From Epichloe hybrida (Eukaryota; Ascomycota; Sordariomycetes; Hypocreales; Clavicipitaceae), in NCBI GenBank assembly GCA_019022495.1, contig JAFEKR010000045.1, positions 1-64,000 of the forward strand: DNA of 64,000 bases. Reading direction: 5' to 3'. The position numbers were made by a program, and so were the translations under genes. Positions 46,732 to 58,154 of this stretch are shown piece after piece. The notes beneath the pieces are model-generated. The model had not been told where the DNA came from and ran no database searches. It worked only from the letters and a program-made list of their open reading frames with translations. How positions within the stretch are numbered: position 1 is the first letter of the stretch; each line of letters opens with the position of its first letter.

Positions 46732-49700
46732 ATGGCTGGCATAGAGAAGCTGGAGGTCCACAGCAAGGTAAGAGCCATTGTCGTCACGATATCCTTAGCC
46801 CCGGTCTTGAGAACAGTCTCGTACCTCGCTTTCAGACACTTATTCAGCTCAAATAGTCTTACATCATCCGCTGGGTCAGAGTCGACGAAGATAATACCCT
46901 CTCCTGGAGTGTGCAACCAAATAAAAAGTCCATGTAAGTAAGTGGCTTTGGAACCTTGGCGGACGATTGCGCGCCATTTTGCTGACCGTGTTGTGCATTG
47001 CAGCAACTTCGGCATCGTGAAACATCCCGGCAGTGGTGCAACGACGATCCTCTCAACAAATGGCGACGAACTCGACGGTAGTGCTCACGTCGCTCGTGTT
47101 GCTGACGGAAAAAGCAGCAGATTTCCGAAAAAAGAAACCGCGCAGGATCTCTTAACCGGCAAAGGATTCATACCAATATCGTGGCACGGCAAATGCGAAG
47201 CAGACAAGGTGTCCAGGGGTACTCATGATGTTCATAAAGGCGACGGCGGCATGTATGGCCTGGTTTTCGACAACACCTTCTCGAAGCAGACGTCCAAGAC
47301 TGCCACGTTCGTGGTGCTCACGTACCCGACTGGTGCTCCTCCACAAACCACCACAAACCTACCCAATCTGCAATTACCGACCGCGCAGGCCAGCCAATCC
47401 AGCCTGGGGAAACATGGTAGTCCGAGTCATGAGCATGGTCCGTCTGTTTCTGTCGACAGCTTACCCAGCCACGGGCGTGCGAGGGCAACATCTTCAGGTG
47501 GAAAAAGTGATACCACTGGGTCTCTGAACTACCACGTTGGTACGCTCTCGAAAAGACGCCGTAAAAAGGGACAAGGCTATGCTCGTCGTTTCTTCTCGCT
47601 TGACTACTGTACATGTACTCTGTCATACTACTACAACCGAAACTCGTCCGCGCTTCGTGGCGCGATTCCTCTCAGACTTGCGGCGATTGCAGCGGATGAG
47701 AGACGACGAGAGATCAGCATTGATTCGGGCGTCGAGGTGTGGCACTTGAGGGCACCCAACGACAAGGAATTCCAAGAGTGGGCACGATCTCTTGAGCGGG
47801 CTAGTCGCATTGCTCGAGGTCACGAAACATTGAGCAAACCTTCCAAACCTGTACTGAAACTAGATAGTCGGGCTCCCCAACGTACACACGATTCCAGTCA
47901 TACCGAAGACGTTGAGTGGCAGCAAGTTGAGACACTCGTCAGTCGTGTTGTTGGAACTCGGGATGCTTTGCGCCGATTGACCAAGGAAGTGGCTCAGTTG
48001 CCAAAACCGACATCCAATGCACAACTTTCATCCCTCGGATCTGCAAATACGGGAGATGATGGGAAAGAAAGCTACTTCCCGCCTGTAACAGAGAGGAAGT
48101 CGTTCTGGAAGCGCAAGTCCAGCGCATCAGTCCTCACGCCGTCTGCTCTCCAACAGGCTACCCACTCCGCCATGGCTGTTCCATCGCCCGGGAGCGTTAC
48201 GACAACTGCAGCGAGTGTGGTCGGCCACTCATCCAGACGACGATCCCGCGGGGTGACACAGGAGGAAATTTCACTTCAAGATCACTGCGAATCACTATTA
48301 TCTGATCTAGATTCTGTTGTTTCCGAGTTCACCTCCTTGATATCCAAGAGCAAGAGGAGACGACTCCCACACCCACCTTCTGCTGGAGCTAATTCGCGCA
48401 TGAGTGTGGAGACGACGTCTACCGATGAGTTTTTTGATGCTGAGGACGCTAAGACCGGCGTCGTCAAGATTGGTGGCAGCGAGGACGAGTCTGCCGAGAC
48501 TGACGCCGAAGAAGATTCCATACACGACAACTCCTCCATATCTTCCATTGAGGACGACGATGGGGTTGGGATTGACGGCGCAGGTGATATTTATCCCATC
48601 CGACCCAAGAATCTGGCCCCTCTTCCTATTGATCAGACAGTGAAGCGAAGAACTGGTATTCCGCCCGCAACGGTCCAGCCACCTAGTCTTATTGCCTTTG
48701 TCCGCAAAAACGTCGGAAAAGATCTTAGCACAATCAGCATGCCTGTTTCTGCCAACGAACCAATATCATTGCTACAGAAAGTCGCCGAGCCTCTCGAATA
48801 CGCACAGCTTCTGGACAAAGCCGCCAGACAAAAGAGTCCAACCGAGCGCCTGTTATTTGTCAGTGCATTCGCCGTGTCCCAGTTTAGTGGCGGCCGAGCC
48901 AAAGAGCGAGCTATTCGCAAACCCTTTAATCCGCTCCTTGGCGAGACGTTTGAGTTGGTAAGGACAAGCAAGGACATACCAGGAAACTTCCGCCTTCTTG
49001 TTGAGAAGGTGCAGCATCGTCCGGTCAGATTGGCCATGCAGGCGGACTCGGTGGCTTGGTCATTGTCTCAATCCCCTGCCCCAGGGCAGAAGTTCTGGGG
49101 CAAGAGTGCCGAGATCACTACAGACGGCCGTGTCCGAGTGGTTCTGCGGTTAGCAGATGGCAGCGATGAATTATATTCTTGGAACATTGCGACCATGTTT
49201 CTACGAAACGTTGTAATGGGGGAAAAGTACGTCGAGCCCGTCGGCTCGATGCACGTGATGAACGACAGTACCGGTCATAAAGCATGCGTCGAATTCAAGA
49301 GCAAGGGCATGTTTGGCGGTCGTTCAGAGGACGTCTATGTCACTACATTCGGTCCGGACGGAAGTGATACGGGCAGCGGCCTGACTGGCACTTGGACCGG
49401 TGGCCTGAGGACTGTCGGGCCTGGCAAGGCAGCCAGCGAGGAAATATGGCAGGTTGGCCAACTCGTCGACAATGCGGCTCAAACGTACGGAATGACCATC
49501 TTTGCGGCTACACTGAATGAAATCACGGAGATTGAAAATGGCAAAATGGCACCAACAGATTGTCGGCTGCGGCCTGACCAACGATATGCTGAGCAAGGGG
49601 ATCTGGATGCGGCTGAGAAGTGGAAACATAATCTTGAAGAGGCACAGCGTGCTCGGCGCCGAGAACTAGAGGACCGCGGGGATGTACACAAGTCGCGCTG

Positions 49701-49836
49701 GTTTGTCAGAGCTGAAGATAGCCCAGATGGTGAGGAGGTTTGGAAAATCAAGACCGGCAAAGAAGGGTATTGGGAAGAGAGGTCTCGTGGGAACTGGACT
49801 GGCGTCCCCGAGCTGTTCAACGTGCCTGACCTGTAG
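46732..49836 (+). CDS. Oxysterol-binding protein, Osh3-like (GOLD-PH-FFAT-ORD)
   Basis: Lipid-transfer protein of ER-plasma membrane contact sites. Exons 46732-46767, 46857-46933 and 47004-49836 give 981 residues starting MAGIEKLEVHSK. The N-terminal GOLD-like domain includes YIIRWVRVDEDNTLSWS and DNTFSKQTSKTATFVVLTYP. A PH domain follows (LSKRRRKKGQGYARRFFSL to EFQEWARSLERA, about residues 195-290). An FFAT motif, DEFFDAEDA, lies near residue 511 and should bind the ER protein VAP/Scs2. The lipid-binding ORD starts about residue 600: NPLLGETFEL, then EKVQHRPVRLAMQADS, the Osh3-type version of the signature that is EQVSHHPP in most relatives, and KFWGKSAEI. The C-terminus ends ELFNVPDL. Intact. 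Confidence 0.93.
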
Positions 49837-51511
49837 AGCAGATTTCTTCAGTAGGTTACATTTTACTCTCTTGGACAAGAGGCTTAGCAGTTGTGGTTTT
49901 GGTCACAGGCTTTGATCGGAGACGACTGCGGAAGGGGCGCTTACATGTACACTCAGATGTGTGGCGGTGGAACAGTGAGTGGCAAGGGGCGCATGAAGGC
50001 TTGATTTTTGCGGGGTTCACGTTGTACTGTAGCCTGTAGGCTGCCCGTCACGCCGTCACGGCGGCCACGTATTTTCAACATTTGCACTTGTTCCAACTTT
50101 CTATGCGAAAATGGGATGCCGTTATATTATATGGACAAAGTCATTAGTTAACGACTAAGGAGGTTTTACGTATAGCTCATCACAGCTGTTAGAGAGGAAC
50201 GAATAACTGGGGCATGTACATAGATTTGTAAAACAATTCAGGGGGGGCATTGTATCTCGAGGGCCCTGACGATCGCGCTATTTTACATGGTGGATTGCGG
50301 TTGCACGTGCCAGTAGTCAAACGGCTCGCTTTCTGTTTTTTTTTTGTTGCAGGGAACAGCGCGAGTGCACGGAGCTGCGCTTGGGCGAGTGCTAGCACGC
50401 TAAAATCACAAATGGACACTTATTAAGGTTTCAGGGGTGCCCGCTAATAGCACGTCGCGCCGAGGGAGTCGTGAACGATCGCAATGTGCCAGCATGGCCC
50501 TGTCGAATATCGCCCCGAGGCGAGCAGTACACTGATTTCAGGGCAGGTATCACACACACACAGTAAAGGTAAAACAGTGTCGAGCTCGTATCATGGTGTC
50601 ATGGTGTACGGGGTACATACCGAGTACTCTGTACTCCGTAGAGGTGGTGGGAGAGCAATATCCCTTCTGGTTCGTATCACGCTGGATTTTCCGTCGCGAA
50701 ATACAATGTACTCTATCCGAGCGAATGTTATGGGGATAAATAAGCTTGGCGTCTTTACATGTATGCATAGCATGCTCACGCCATTTTTAACACTTGCCAA
50801 CAACAAGTGTTGGATGTGGCGGGCTTTTTGCCGAGTACACGTATGTACATGTCGGTTCACGGTCTAGGTCGACACGAGAATCGCGGTACTCCGTGCAGTC
50901 TCCACTCCCGCTGTTTCGTCCAGTCGCAGGCGCCAATCCGGTCGAATGGATCTTATGTACGCGTCCGAAAAATACACCCCAAACAAGACTGCATTGTTGC
51001 GGACCGTAGCATCTCTACTCTATTTCGTCTTAATTAAGAGGTACATACTGTATGTATTTATTGTCGTCTCACTTCCCTGTGGAGATCAATGATACACACA
51101 CGCCCCCCTACCAAGTACCGCCCTCCACTCTCTGTGTTGTTGTTCCACGGACCACCGTCCAGTGTCTTGGCGACGACACACGCCATGGATGCCCCGGTAG
51201 TGCAATTCCTTCCTGCCTTGCCTCCTGCCGTAGCAACCTTCTTCCTCCTCCTTCCTCAATCCTCGCTCTGGGTTATCGTTTTGCCTCTTGTTCAATTCGA
51301 GTGCTCATTCCAACTCCTTCGTTGTTGGACTTCCTCTCCTTCTTATTTGTAATTCTAAACTTGGCTCTTTGTTCATCGTGTCTTGCTTCATTCTAGTCGC
51401 ACGACTCGACCCCTCCACTCTCTTGGGGATTTTAACGACCATTCTATACAAATAAACCCGCCATCACTGGACCCATACTCATTTGGTTTTATTGCCTGGT
51501 ATTGTTTCATC
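49837..51511. other. Intergenic between Osh3-like and GH72 genes
   Basis: About 1.7 kb: Osh3-like 3' end, a dispersed repeat copy, several TACGTAC/TGTACAT-rich palindromic words (50600-50870), and a pyrimidine-rich stretch (51110-51420) typical of a strong fungal promoter before the GH72 start. Confidence 0.5.
50186..50254. repeat. Dispersed repeat, copy 1
   Basis: Starts CTGTTAGAGAGGAACGAA, contains GATTTGTAAAA and a G-run, and ends near GTA. The same sequence in the same orientation occurs at 62638-62701 with a few changes and a small gap. It extends weakly upstream (TACGTA and CAGCTG words). Family unknown. Confidence 0.75.
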
Positions 51512-53072
51512 ATGAAGGCCATTGCAATTGCCTCGGCCCTTGCCGCCATTGGCACCGTTACGGCCTCTCCTACGCCTACCGAACAGGAGCCACCATCCAA
51601 GCGTGCCAAGTTCCCTACTGTTTCCGTCTCTGGCAACGGTAAGATCATACCTCCCGACATCACTTGGCACAAATGTCCAGCGCCTGGGACGTACCTGGAA
51701 ATTTAACTACGCGCCTTCTATCAACGGATGGGCTGACTGACATGATATCCAGCCTTTTACACTGGCAAAGACAGATTCTACCTTCGTGGCATCGACTATC
51801 AGCCCGGTGGCTCTTCTGCTAATGAAGATCCGCTCGCCGATACTGATGTCTGCCTCCGCGATATCGAGAAGTTCAAGGATCTTGGTGTCAATACCATTCG
51901 TGTTTACGCAGTCGACAACAAAAAAAACCACGACAAGTGCATGCAAGCTCTCCAAGATGCCAACATTTACTTGGTCCTTGATGTCAACAATCCCAAGTAC
52001 TCACTGAATAGAGCCAAGCCTGGACCTTCTTACAACGCGAAATATCTCCAGAGCGTCTTCTCCACCGTCGAGATGTTTGCCAAATACCCCAACACCCTCG
52101 CTTTCTTTTCAGGCAACGAGGTCATCAACGACGAAAAGGACACTGATAAATCAGCTCCTTATGTCAAAGCTGTCACGCGTGACATGAAGAACTACATCAG
52201 GTCTCGCGGCCTCCGTCAAATTCCCGTCGGCTATTCAGCCGCCGACGTCTCCAGAAACCGCATGCAGACGGCCATGTACATGAATTGTGGCTCTGACGAT
52301 ATGCGGTCCGATTTCTTTGCTTTCAATGACTACTCGTGGTGCAATACAAATTTGAAGCAAGCGGGCTGGGACCAGAAAGTCAAGAATTTTACTGATTACG
52401 GTCTTGCCATCTTGTAAGCTAATGCGTTCAAGTATCTGGTTCCATCCCCTTCTCGCTTACTAACATATTGTTTCTTTTTTTAGCCTGTCGGAGTACGGAT
52501 GTATTGAAAACCGACCTCGGAAGTTCGAGGAAATGGAAGCTTTGATGAGTAAAGAAATGACGAGTGTTTACTCCGGTGGTCTGATGTATGAGTACTCATA
52601 CGAGGATAACAAGTATGGCATTGTCAAGCTCGATAGCCTCAAGGCCAAGACTGTATCTGAGATGGACGAGTATGCTGCTTTCAAGTCCGCCCTGAAAGCC
52701 AACCCAATGCCTGCTGGCAACGGTGGCGCTGCTTCTACGACTCACGGCGTGAGCTGCCCTACTATGGACGCCAATTGGCAGGTGGACCCCAGACTGGTCC
52801 CGGAAATGCCCTCGCAGGCTCAGAAGTACATGAAAGAAGGAGCAGGCGCAGGTCCCGGTTTCGAGCTTGACGGAGACGGCTCGCAGAATGCAGGCGACAG
52901 CGGCACCGCTACGGCCAGCGTCACGGGAGGTAAGGCCTCCCCTACGTCGAGCAATGGCAAGAAAGAATCCGACAGTGCGGCTGTCGCAACTTTCGGCCCT
53001 GTTGACAAGGCTCCTTTCATCCTGACCGGGTTGACCTTTGCCTTCACCTTGTTTGGAGCTTTACTCTTGTAG
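51512..53072 (+). CDS. GH72 beta-1,3-glucanosyltransferase, second paralogue
   Basis: Second Gas/Gel family wall enzyme. Exons 51512-51638, 51753-52413 and 52484-53072 (introns 114 and 70 nt) give 458 residues. Signal peptide MKAIAIASALAAIGTVTAS. Blocks FYTGKDRFYLRGIDYQPGG, KDLGVNTIRVYAVD, acid/base Glu in LAFFSGNEVIN, NDYSWC, nucleophile Glu in FLSEYGC (codon split region at the second intron), and GGLMYEYSYEDNKYG. The C-terminal part has the variable VSCPTMDANWQV segment, a Gly/Ser-rich linker and a hydrophobic tail (FILTGLTFAFTLFGALLL) for GPI anchoring. It belongs to a different subgroup from the 17.8-kb paralogue, judging by the low similarity outside the catalytic blocks. Confidence 0.94.
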
Positions 53073-54094
53073 GTTCTGGTTTGCAAGGGTACAATCAAGT
53101 GCCGGGTCGGCTGTCGTTTCTATATTCTTCTCGTGTGGACAAGGACAGGACGTCTCAATCAGTTGGTGCAGGCACTGTGACAAACGTCGGACCCTTTGAG
53201 GCATGTTCTTTTGATGGGCTACTTGAATGCGAAATCGGGTTCTGGGCGGTTCATGTATCATCTGCTGTCAAGAAGTAGACTAGGGAATTCTCAGGTGAAA
53301 TGTAATGATTTCTATGCAACCACTGCTTGTAATCTAAAGCAGGCCCTTGGAGGCAAGCTTGCCAAACGTTGATGTGGTGTCTGGTCTACTCGACGCCAAG
53401 GAATTCATTCAATTCAATTAACGTGTCTCGCGTCCTTGCTATCCATCGTGCCAATGCACACATTCTTCATCTTTCTGCGGCGGGACGTTACATTGATAAT
53501 AAAGTACTCGAAGATATGGAACAGCAGACTACATATACGAGCCGTGGGTCAATCCAACTCGGCCGTTTGGTATTACAAGTGAGAATAGATAATTGGTTGG
53601 CTGTATAGGTGCCTGAGTATCGCGATCTCCAATAGGCCAATGACGTACACGGTTATTGCACGTGTGAGTGAAAATGAAGCAAGCGGAGCAAGTGGGATCA
53701 ACGATATATAGCCTGGGCCAGACTGCGCAGCATACATATGTTTACGGCTCCGGCCATTGACACTCATCAGTGATGGACCTCATTCCTTGAAACAACTTCT
53801 GCCTGTACCTCGTTGGTCGATGAAGAAAATTAGGAGCCAAAAAGTCATTTTGTCGTGAAAAGAAGCGGGGGCCCGGGGTTCGAGCGAAACCACTGTTGTA
53901 AAAGCGGGGCGTTGGCACGAGGACCTCGGCTTCGTGGAAGGGATTGGATCGTTGTATTATGTGGACGACGCCCCCATCGTCAAAACGAACTTCCCGACAA
54001 CTTCCCAATTCCTCCGTGTCACATGGGAAAGCGCCAGACAAGTTCCCTTTTAACTCCGGGCAGAAATCACGAAGAGAAAACATTGTCGCTCGCC
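53073..54094. other. Intergenic, nothing recognised
   Basis: About 1 kb between the second GH72 gene and the isomerase-like gene; presumably terminator and promoter. Short open frames only. Confidence 0.5.
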
Positions 54095-55089
54095 ATGGCG
54101 TCAGTGGTCCCGGCGTACGCGAGCTACGAGTTCATGCGCGTGACGTCGCCGTCGGAATTTGTCGCACACCTCGAGCTGAATCGACCTGGGAAGCTCAATG
54201 CCTTTTCGCGCGCAGTGTGGCTGGAGTTTGGCCGAGTTTTCCGCCAGCTGAGCGACGATTCTGACGTGAGAGTCGTTGTGTTGAGTGGTGCCGGAGACAG
54301 GGCCTTTACCGCGGGACTTGACTTGACGGCGGCCAGTTCTGAGGGCCCGATGAGTGGCGCGGCGTCGGATGCGGATCCTGCGAGGAGGGCGAAGGCCTGG
54401 AGAGCACATATTGAGGAGTTCCAGGTGTGCATCTCTGAGATGGAGAAGTGTGAGAAGCGTACGTGCTACGGTCCTAGATTTCACGGAGTCCAGGGATGCG
54501 AAGCTTGCTACAGAGAATTCGTGTGTCCTTCTTGGCTATATCCCAACTTGTTCTGCACCTTGACAGCTAATTTTGCCCCCGAATTTTCTTTGTAGCCGTG
54601 ATCTGTGTCCTGCACGCGGTTTCCCTCGGACTGGCCATCGACGTGTCCTGCTGCGCAGACATCCGCCTCGCCGCGAAAAACACCCGGTTCGCCGTCAAGG
54701 AAGTTGATATTGGTCTGGCCGCTGACATTGGCACGCTGGCACGTCTTCCCAAGATTGTTGGCTCAACTTCTTGGGTCAAGGATGTGTGCCTGTCTGCACG
54801 GGATTTCTCTGCGCAGGAGGCGCTGCAGGTCGGCTTTGAGAGCCAGGTCCATGACGACAAGGAGAAGACGGTCGGAGCAGCGCTCGAGATGGCTGCTCGG
54901 TTAGCGGCGAAGAGCCCTGTTGCTGTGCAGGGAACAAAGGAGCTTTTGAACTATGGAAGGGAGAACACGACAGCGGCTTCCTTGCGGTACACGGCCGTGT
55001 GGAATTCGGTGGCTTTGCAGGCGGGGGACACGTCGGCCGCCATGATGAATATTTTTTCCAAGAAGAAGCCCACGTTTGAGAAGCTGTGA
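54095..55089 (+). CDS. Enoyl-CoA hydratase/isomerase, dienoyl-CoA isomerase-like
   Basis: Crotonase-fold enzyme, most like delta(3,5)-delta(2,4)-dienoyl-CoA isomerase of unsaturated fatty-acid beta-oxidation. Two exons (54095-54458, 54596-55089; intron 137 nt) give 285 residues, starting MASVVPAYASYEFM. LNRPGKLNAFSRAVW and GDRAFTAGLDL form the first oxyanion region. VLHAVSLGLAIDVSCCADIR is the second, with Ala where Gly is usual. KEVDIGLAADIGTLARLPK carries the acidic residues typical of the dienoyl isomerase subgroup. The C-terminus FEKL resembles but does not fit the peroxisomal SKL rule, so location is uncertain. The upstream in-frame codons before 54095 show no family similarity, so this ATG was chosen. 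Confidence 0.88.
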
Positions 55090-55299
55090 GGCAAGGTCAA
55101 CTTTTGTCATATAGGCCGCGTTTAATATCGCGTCTGTGCGAACACATTCTTCGAATCCGCTGGGAAAGTAGCTCGCTACCTGACACTTCCAACGTAGAGT
55201 TTTGTCCGTGCGAATAAATCGTGATTTCATGCATCGGACCCTGATTCGTCGACGGGCGGAAGATTCTCCTTGAGGCGCTACATTGTGTGGCACGAAGAG

Positions 55300-55653
55300 T
55301 CAGCATATTGAGCATCCTTCCATCCATAGAGACGACAACGTCGGCGGTCGCTTCAACGCTCTAGCTCTGCAGTAGGAGAAAATGGCTGGTTTACGCACGT
55401 CTTCGAGTTTCTGCTTCAGCAATGGCACCATGTTCTCCTTTACCACGACTCTCTCCTCGTCCAAGTCCTCAATGATGAAGTCATGGTTGTCGCTGTCAAT
55501 GTTCACGATGATGGACTTGATTGACGGGTCGCATTCGATAAGCACGCCTGGGACGCAAACAATTCTGGTCAGCTGCCTGTTTTGCGCTGGGTTCCGCGGA
55601 TGACGGGCTCAGAGCGGAAAATGACTTGACTCACCTCGGATCGCGCGTGGCAT
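55300..55653 (-). CDS. TFB5: TFIIH subunit Tfb5 (TTDA/GTF2H5)
   Basis: Smallest TFIIH core subunit, needed for nucleotide excision repair and for stability of the complex. Exon 1 (55653-55635) encodes MPRAIR; an 87-nt intron (55548-55634) splits a Gly codon; exon 2 from 55547 encodes [33 protein letters not shown] and [11 protein letters not shown], the conserved family body. Tfb5 is about 70 residues; here the frame continues past LKQKLED to a stop at 55300, about 30 residues longer. GTGCGT follows LED directly and could be a splice donor, so the true C-terminus is uncertain. Confidence 0.88.
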
Positions 55654-56430
55654 CTTGACTCTGTGAAATATGCTCGCGGAAGAGAAAGCTGCGAAGTTGT
55701 TGCTGTGAGCAAAGCGCCTGGCCGCAGGGATTCACGAAAACGAAGATATTTGTGGGTCGCAATCGGATTTGGTCATCCCACCCTTGTATGTGCCTGCACC
55801 AAGAAGTTATCTTCGAGCGTGGGTGGAATAATGCCGCGGTTTACGGAGGACAATGGATCTATTGACGAAAATGCCTCAAGGCCAGTCTATCTGATCTGAC
55901 TTGATGTTGTCTACTGTGCTGAGCTTTGCCAACGAGGATGACAGGTGAGCAACAAAGAGAGTGACACCAGAAATGACGCTGGTTGACATGATGCTGGCTT
56001 CCTCTCATAGAAAGTGGCCAGAAACCATGCAGTGACACTGATAATCGCAGCGTCGCTATCTTGGATTCTTGATATTGCATATTTCATCTCGGTTTTAGCA
56101 GCTCTTGCTGCACATGCTCTCAACTTCTGCGGCTTCATGCGACTTGGCTTGTGGCGAATTTACTTGAAGTATGTATTACACATCACGGATATATGAAAAT
56201 GTAGTAAAGAGTTTCATAGTACATAGTTGGTCATTGATTGCGAGTCACTAGTGGAACAATAGTATCAAGGTTATCGCTGAGAAGAGAGAAAAGACTCGAA
56301 AAGATTCTCGGCATGCCTTCCAAGGCAAAGTGCATGAAATGCTTCTTAAGACGACCAAACCTGCTTTCCACATAACCACGGATGATTGCAGGTCCTGTTT
56401 GACACATGTTTCCCGGAAAGCATCAAGTAA
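55654..56430. other. Intergenic, nothing recognised
   Basis: About 780 bases with only short unconvincing open frames on both strands. It contains the Tfb5 promoter and the 3' end of the secreted-protein gene. Confidence 0.5.
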
Positions 56431-56931
56431 TTACAACGATCTCTGAATATACCAGGTCCCATCAAGTCGTGGAAGTCGAACACAAGTCTTTTTTGTTCCA
56501 AGGCTATAGTCAATCTCGATGGTTCTTCGCACAGGTGTCGTGTCGAGGGTGTCCCGGTAATTGGATAGAACAATCGAACCCGGAATAACGCCGGCGTTTG
56601 ATATCTCGACACCAATGTGGTGGTCGCCCATGACATGTTCGGCCATGATGGTCACTTCCAAGTCGTCGCCGAGATCGTACGTGTCTGTTCGAGACTCGTC
56701 AATCGTTGTCTGAAAGCTCTGACGACCCTGGCGGTTGACTGCGAACAGGGGGGAGTGGATGAGACAGCTTCCGGCTCGGCGGTGGCGGATCAGGTCAACC
56801 ACGGGGTTGACGGGGGCGAGCCCGTGCTCTGGAAGCGTATTAGGGGCATCACCGGCCTCATGAGGCGGAATTGCTGCGCCGTGGACGGCAGTGGCGAGAA
56901 GAATTTCGAAGAATGCCCGTTGAAAACGCAT
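56431..56931 (-). CDS. Small secreted protein, unknown
   Basis: Single-exon frame of 166 residues starting MRFQRAFFEILLATAVHGAA, a clear signal peptide with likely cleavage after HGA. The mature part begins AIPPHEAGDAP, has a dibasic RHRRAG site near residue 50, only two or three Cys, and a beta-rich second half (DLGDDLEVTIMAEHVMGD, TIEIDYSLGTKK). The upstream frame continues to 57000 with another Met, but a signal peptide fits best at 56931. No family recognised. Its position at the edge of repeat-rich DNA fits a candidate effector, but this is inference only. Confidence 0.6.
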   Translation of the reverse strand: MRFQRAFFEILLATAVHGAAIPPHEAGDAPNTLPEHGLAPVNPVVDLIRHRRAGSCLIHSPLFAVNRQGRQSFQTTIDESRTDTYDLGDDLEVTIMAEHVMGDHHIGVEISNAGVIPGSIVLSNYRDTLDTTPVRRTIEIDYSLGTKKTCVRLPRLDGTWYIQRSL

Positions 56932-57054
56932 TTTCAATGTTGTAATGAATGTCGTGACCAGATAACCAAATAGGCGGATGGCATGATGGAAATGAAACAA
57001 GATGCAAATATCTAGAAGACTGGTGCTTAATTTATACTGCCAAGACGCATGATT

Positions 57055-57118
57055 ATTATTCTTGGTTATCTTGTTATACAGAGGATATTATTCTTGGCTA
57101 TCTTGTTATAGAGAGGAT
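57055..57118. repeat. 32-bp direct repeat, two copies
   Basis: Two adjacent copies of a unit beginning ATTATTCTTGG and ending AGAGGAT, differing at two positions. AT-rich, next to the promoter of the secreted-protein gene. Confidence 0.85.
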
Positions 57119-57419
57119 ATCATCCTCTTATAGAAGCTCTTGCTTACTAGGAATTACAAAAGAATCACAGCAAAAGCGCACGAGTTTGGGGTGTCGATTT
57201 GGGAACCGTGATTAAAACATCAGGCCAGCCGCCGAGCTACGACAGCTTATAGCTACAGCTGTGCCTAGACCCAAAAATCGTACATTCTCGTAACTATAGC
57301 CACCCTAGTGTGGGATAAGAGGCGTATATACGGAGTAGGTAGGTATACATAGTGTAAATCCTTCCGTCCCCCCTCCCTTCCTTCGTTCTAACTGACTAAT
57401 AAATTACATGATTAACCGG

Positions 57420-57562
57420 CCGACCATTTGACTGAATGACTGGCCGACGCATGATTTGACTGATTGACTGACCGACGGATAATTTGATTGACTGACCGAC
57501 GGACGATGTGACTGATTGACTGACCGACGGACGATGTGACTGATTGACTGACCGACGGACCC
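57420..57562. repeat. 28-bp-period minisatellite
   Basis: Units like GACGATGTGACTGATTGACT plus GACCGACG, nearly perfect for the last three and degenerate at the left. The words GATTTGACTGA and GACTGACC also occur in the 12-bp array at 1674-10940, so the two arrays may be related. Confidence 0.85.
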
Positions 57563-57661
57563 AAAGCTACTCTTCATGCTCTATGTCAATCGACGCCGAC
57601 TCGGTCTTTCACAATCATACATAGACAAGCGCCACTGTAGTGTGAACAGTATGTCGGGTGT

Positions 57662-57948
57662 TTAACTTGGTCTCCTTCCACTACCCGTGTCGAACGTCCG
57701 AGCCGGGCAGAGCATCATCAGCCTCCCCCGCAAAATATCCTGGGGCACTCTGTTGAGCGTGGGGTACAGATGCAAGATGCCGACGGAGTAGATGGAAAAG
57801 ACCTGTTGTGAGTACTCACGGGAATCTCCCTCTGCTGCCTCCACAAGCCGTCTTGTAGCCTTGATATCGTATCCATTGGGGTCTGATCCACGAGCCGGTG
57901 CAAACTTTGCACGAGTGCAAAATGCACATCAGCGGACGCGCTAGCCAT
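57662..57948 (-). pseudogene. Small conserved-looking gene with one-base frameshift
   Basis: The frame starting MASASADVHFALVQSLHRL runs to WRQQREIPV and then loses sense; a second frame takes over with REYSQQVFSIYSVGILHLYP and ends TFDTGSGRRPS at 57662. The two join smoothly at about 57815 if one base is missing there. A 17-nt GT-AG segment at this point is too short to be an intron. About 95 residues in all, helical, no family I can name. Either a recent pseudogene or a sequence error; it is transcribed away from the orphan gene at 58155. Confidence 0.45.
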
Positions 57949-58154
57949 TTTTGTCAGCCAATTGGGTGGCCAATAGCAATGTCCCCAACTTTTTTAGCTC
58001 CGAAGGCAAAGAGTCATCGAAACTTTAAATTTCCACCTGTATAATACACAGCCTGTTCCGAGTAAGGTCGTCGCTCACGACCCCATTGCACTTCAACACC
58101 CCTTCTCAACTTTCTGGCAAAATTTTTACATCTCTCAGCAACCGAAACTTCATT

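Noticed and set aside
57812..57830. A 17-nt GT-AG segment that would join the two frames of the small gene
   Set aside because: Too short to splice; a one-base indel explains the frame change better.
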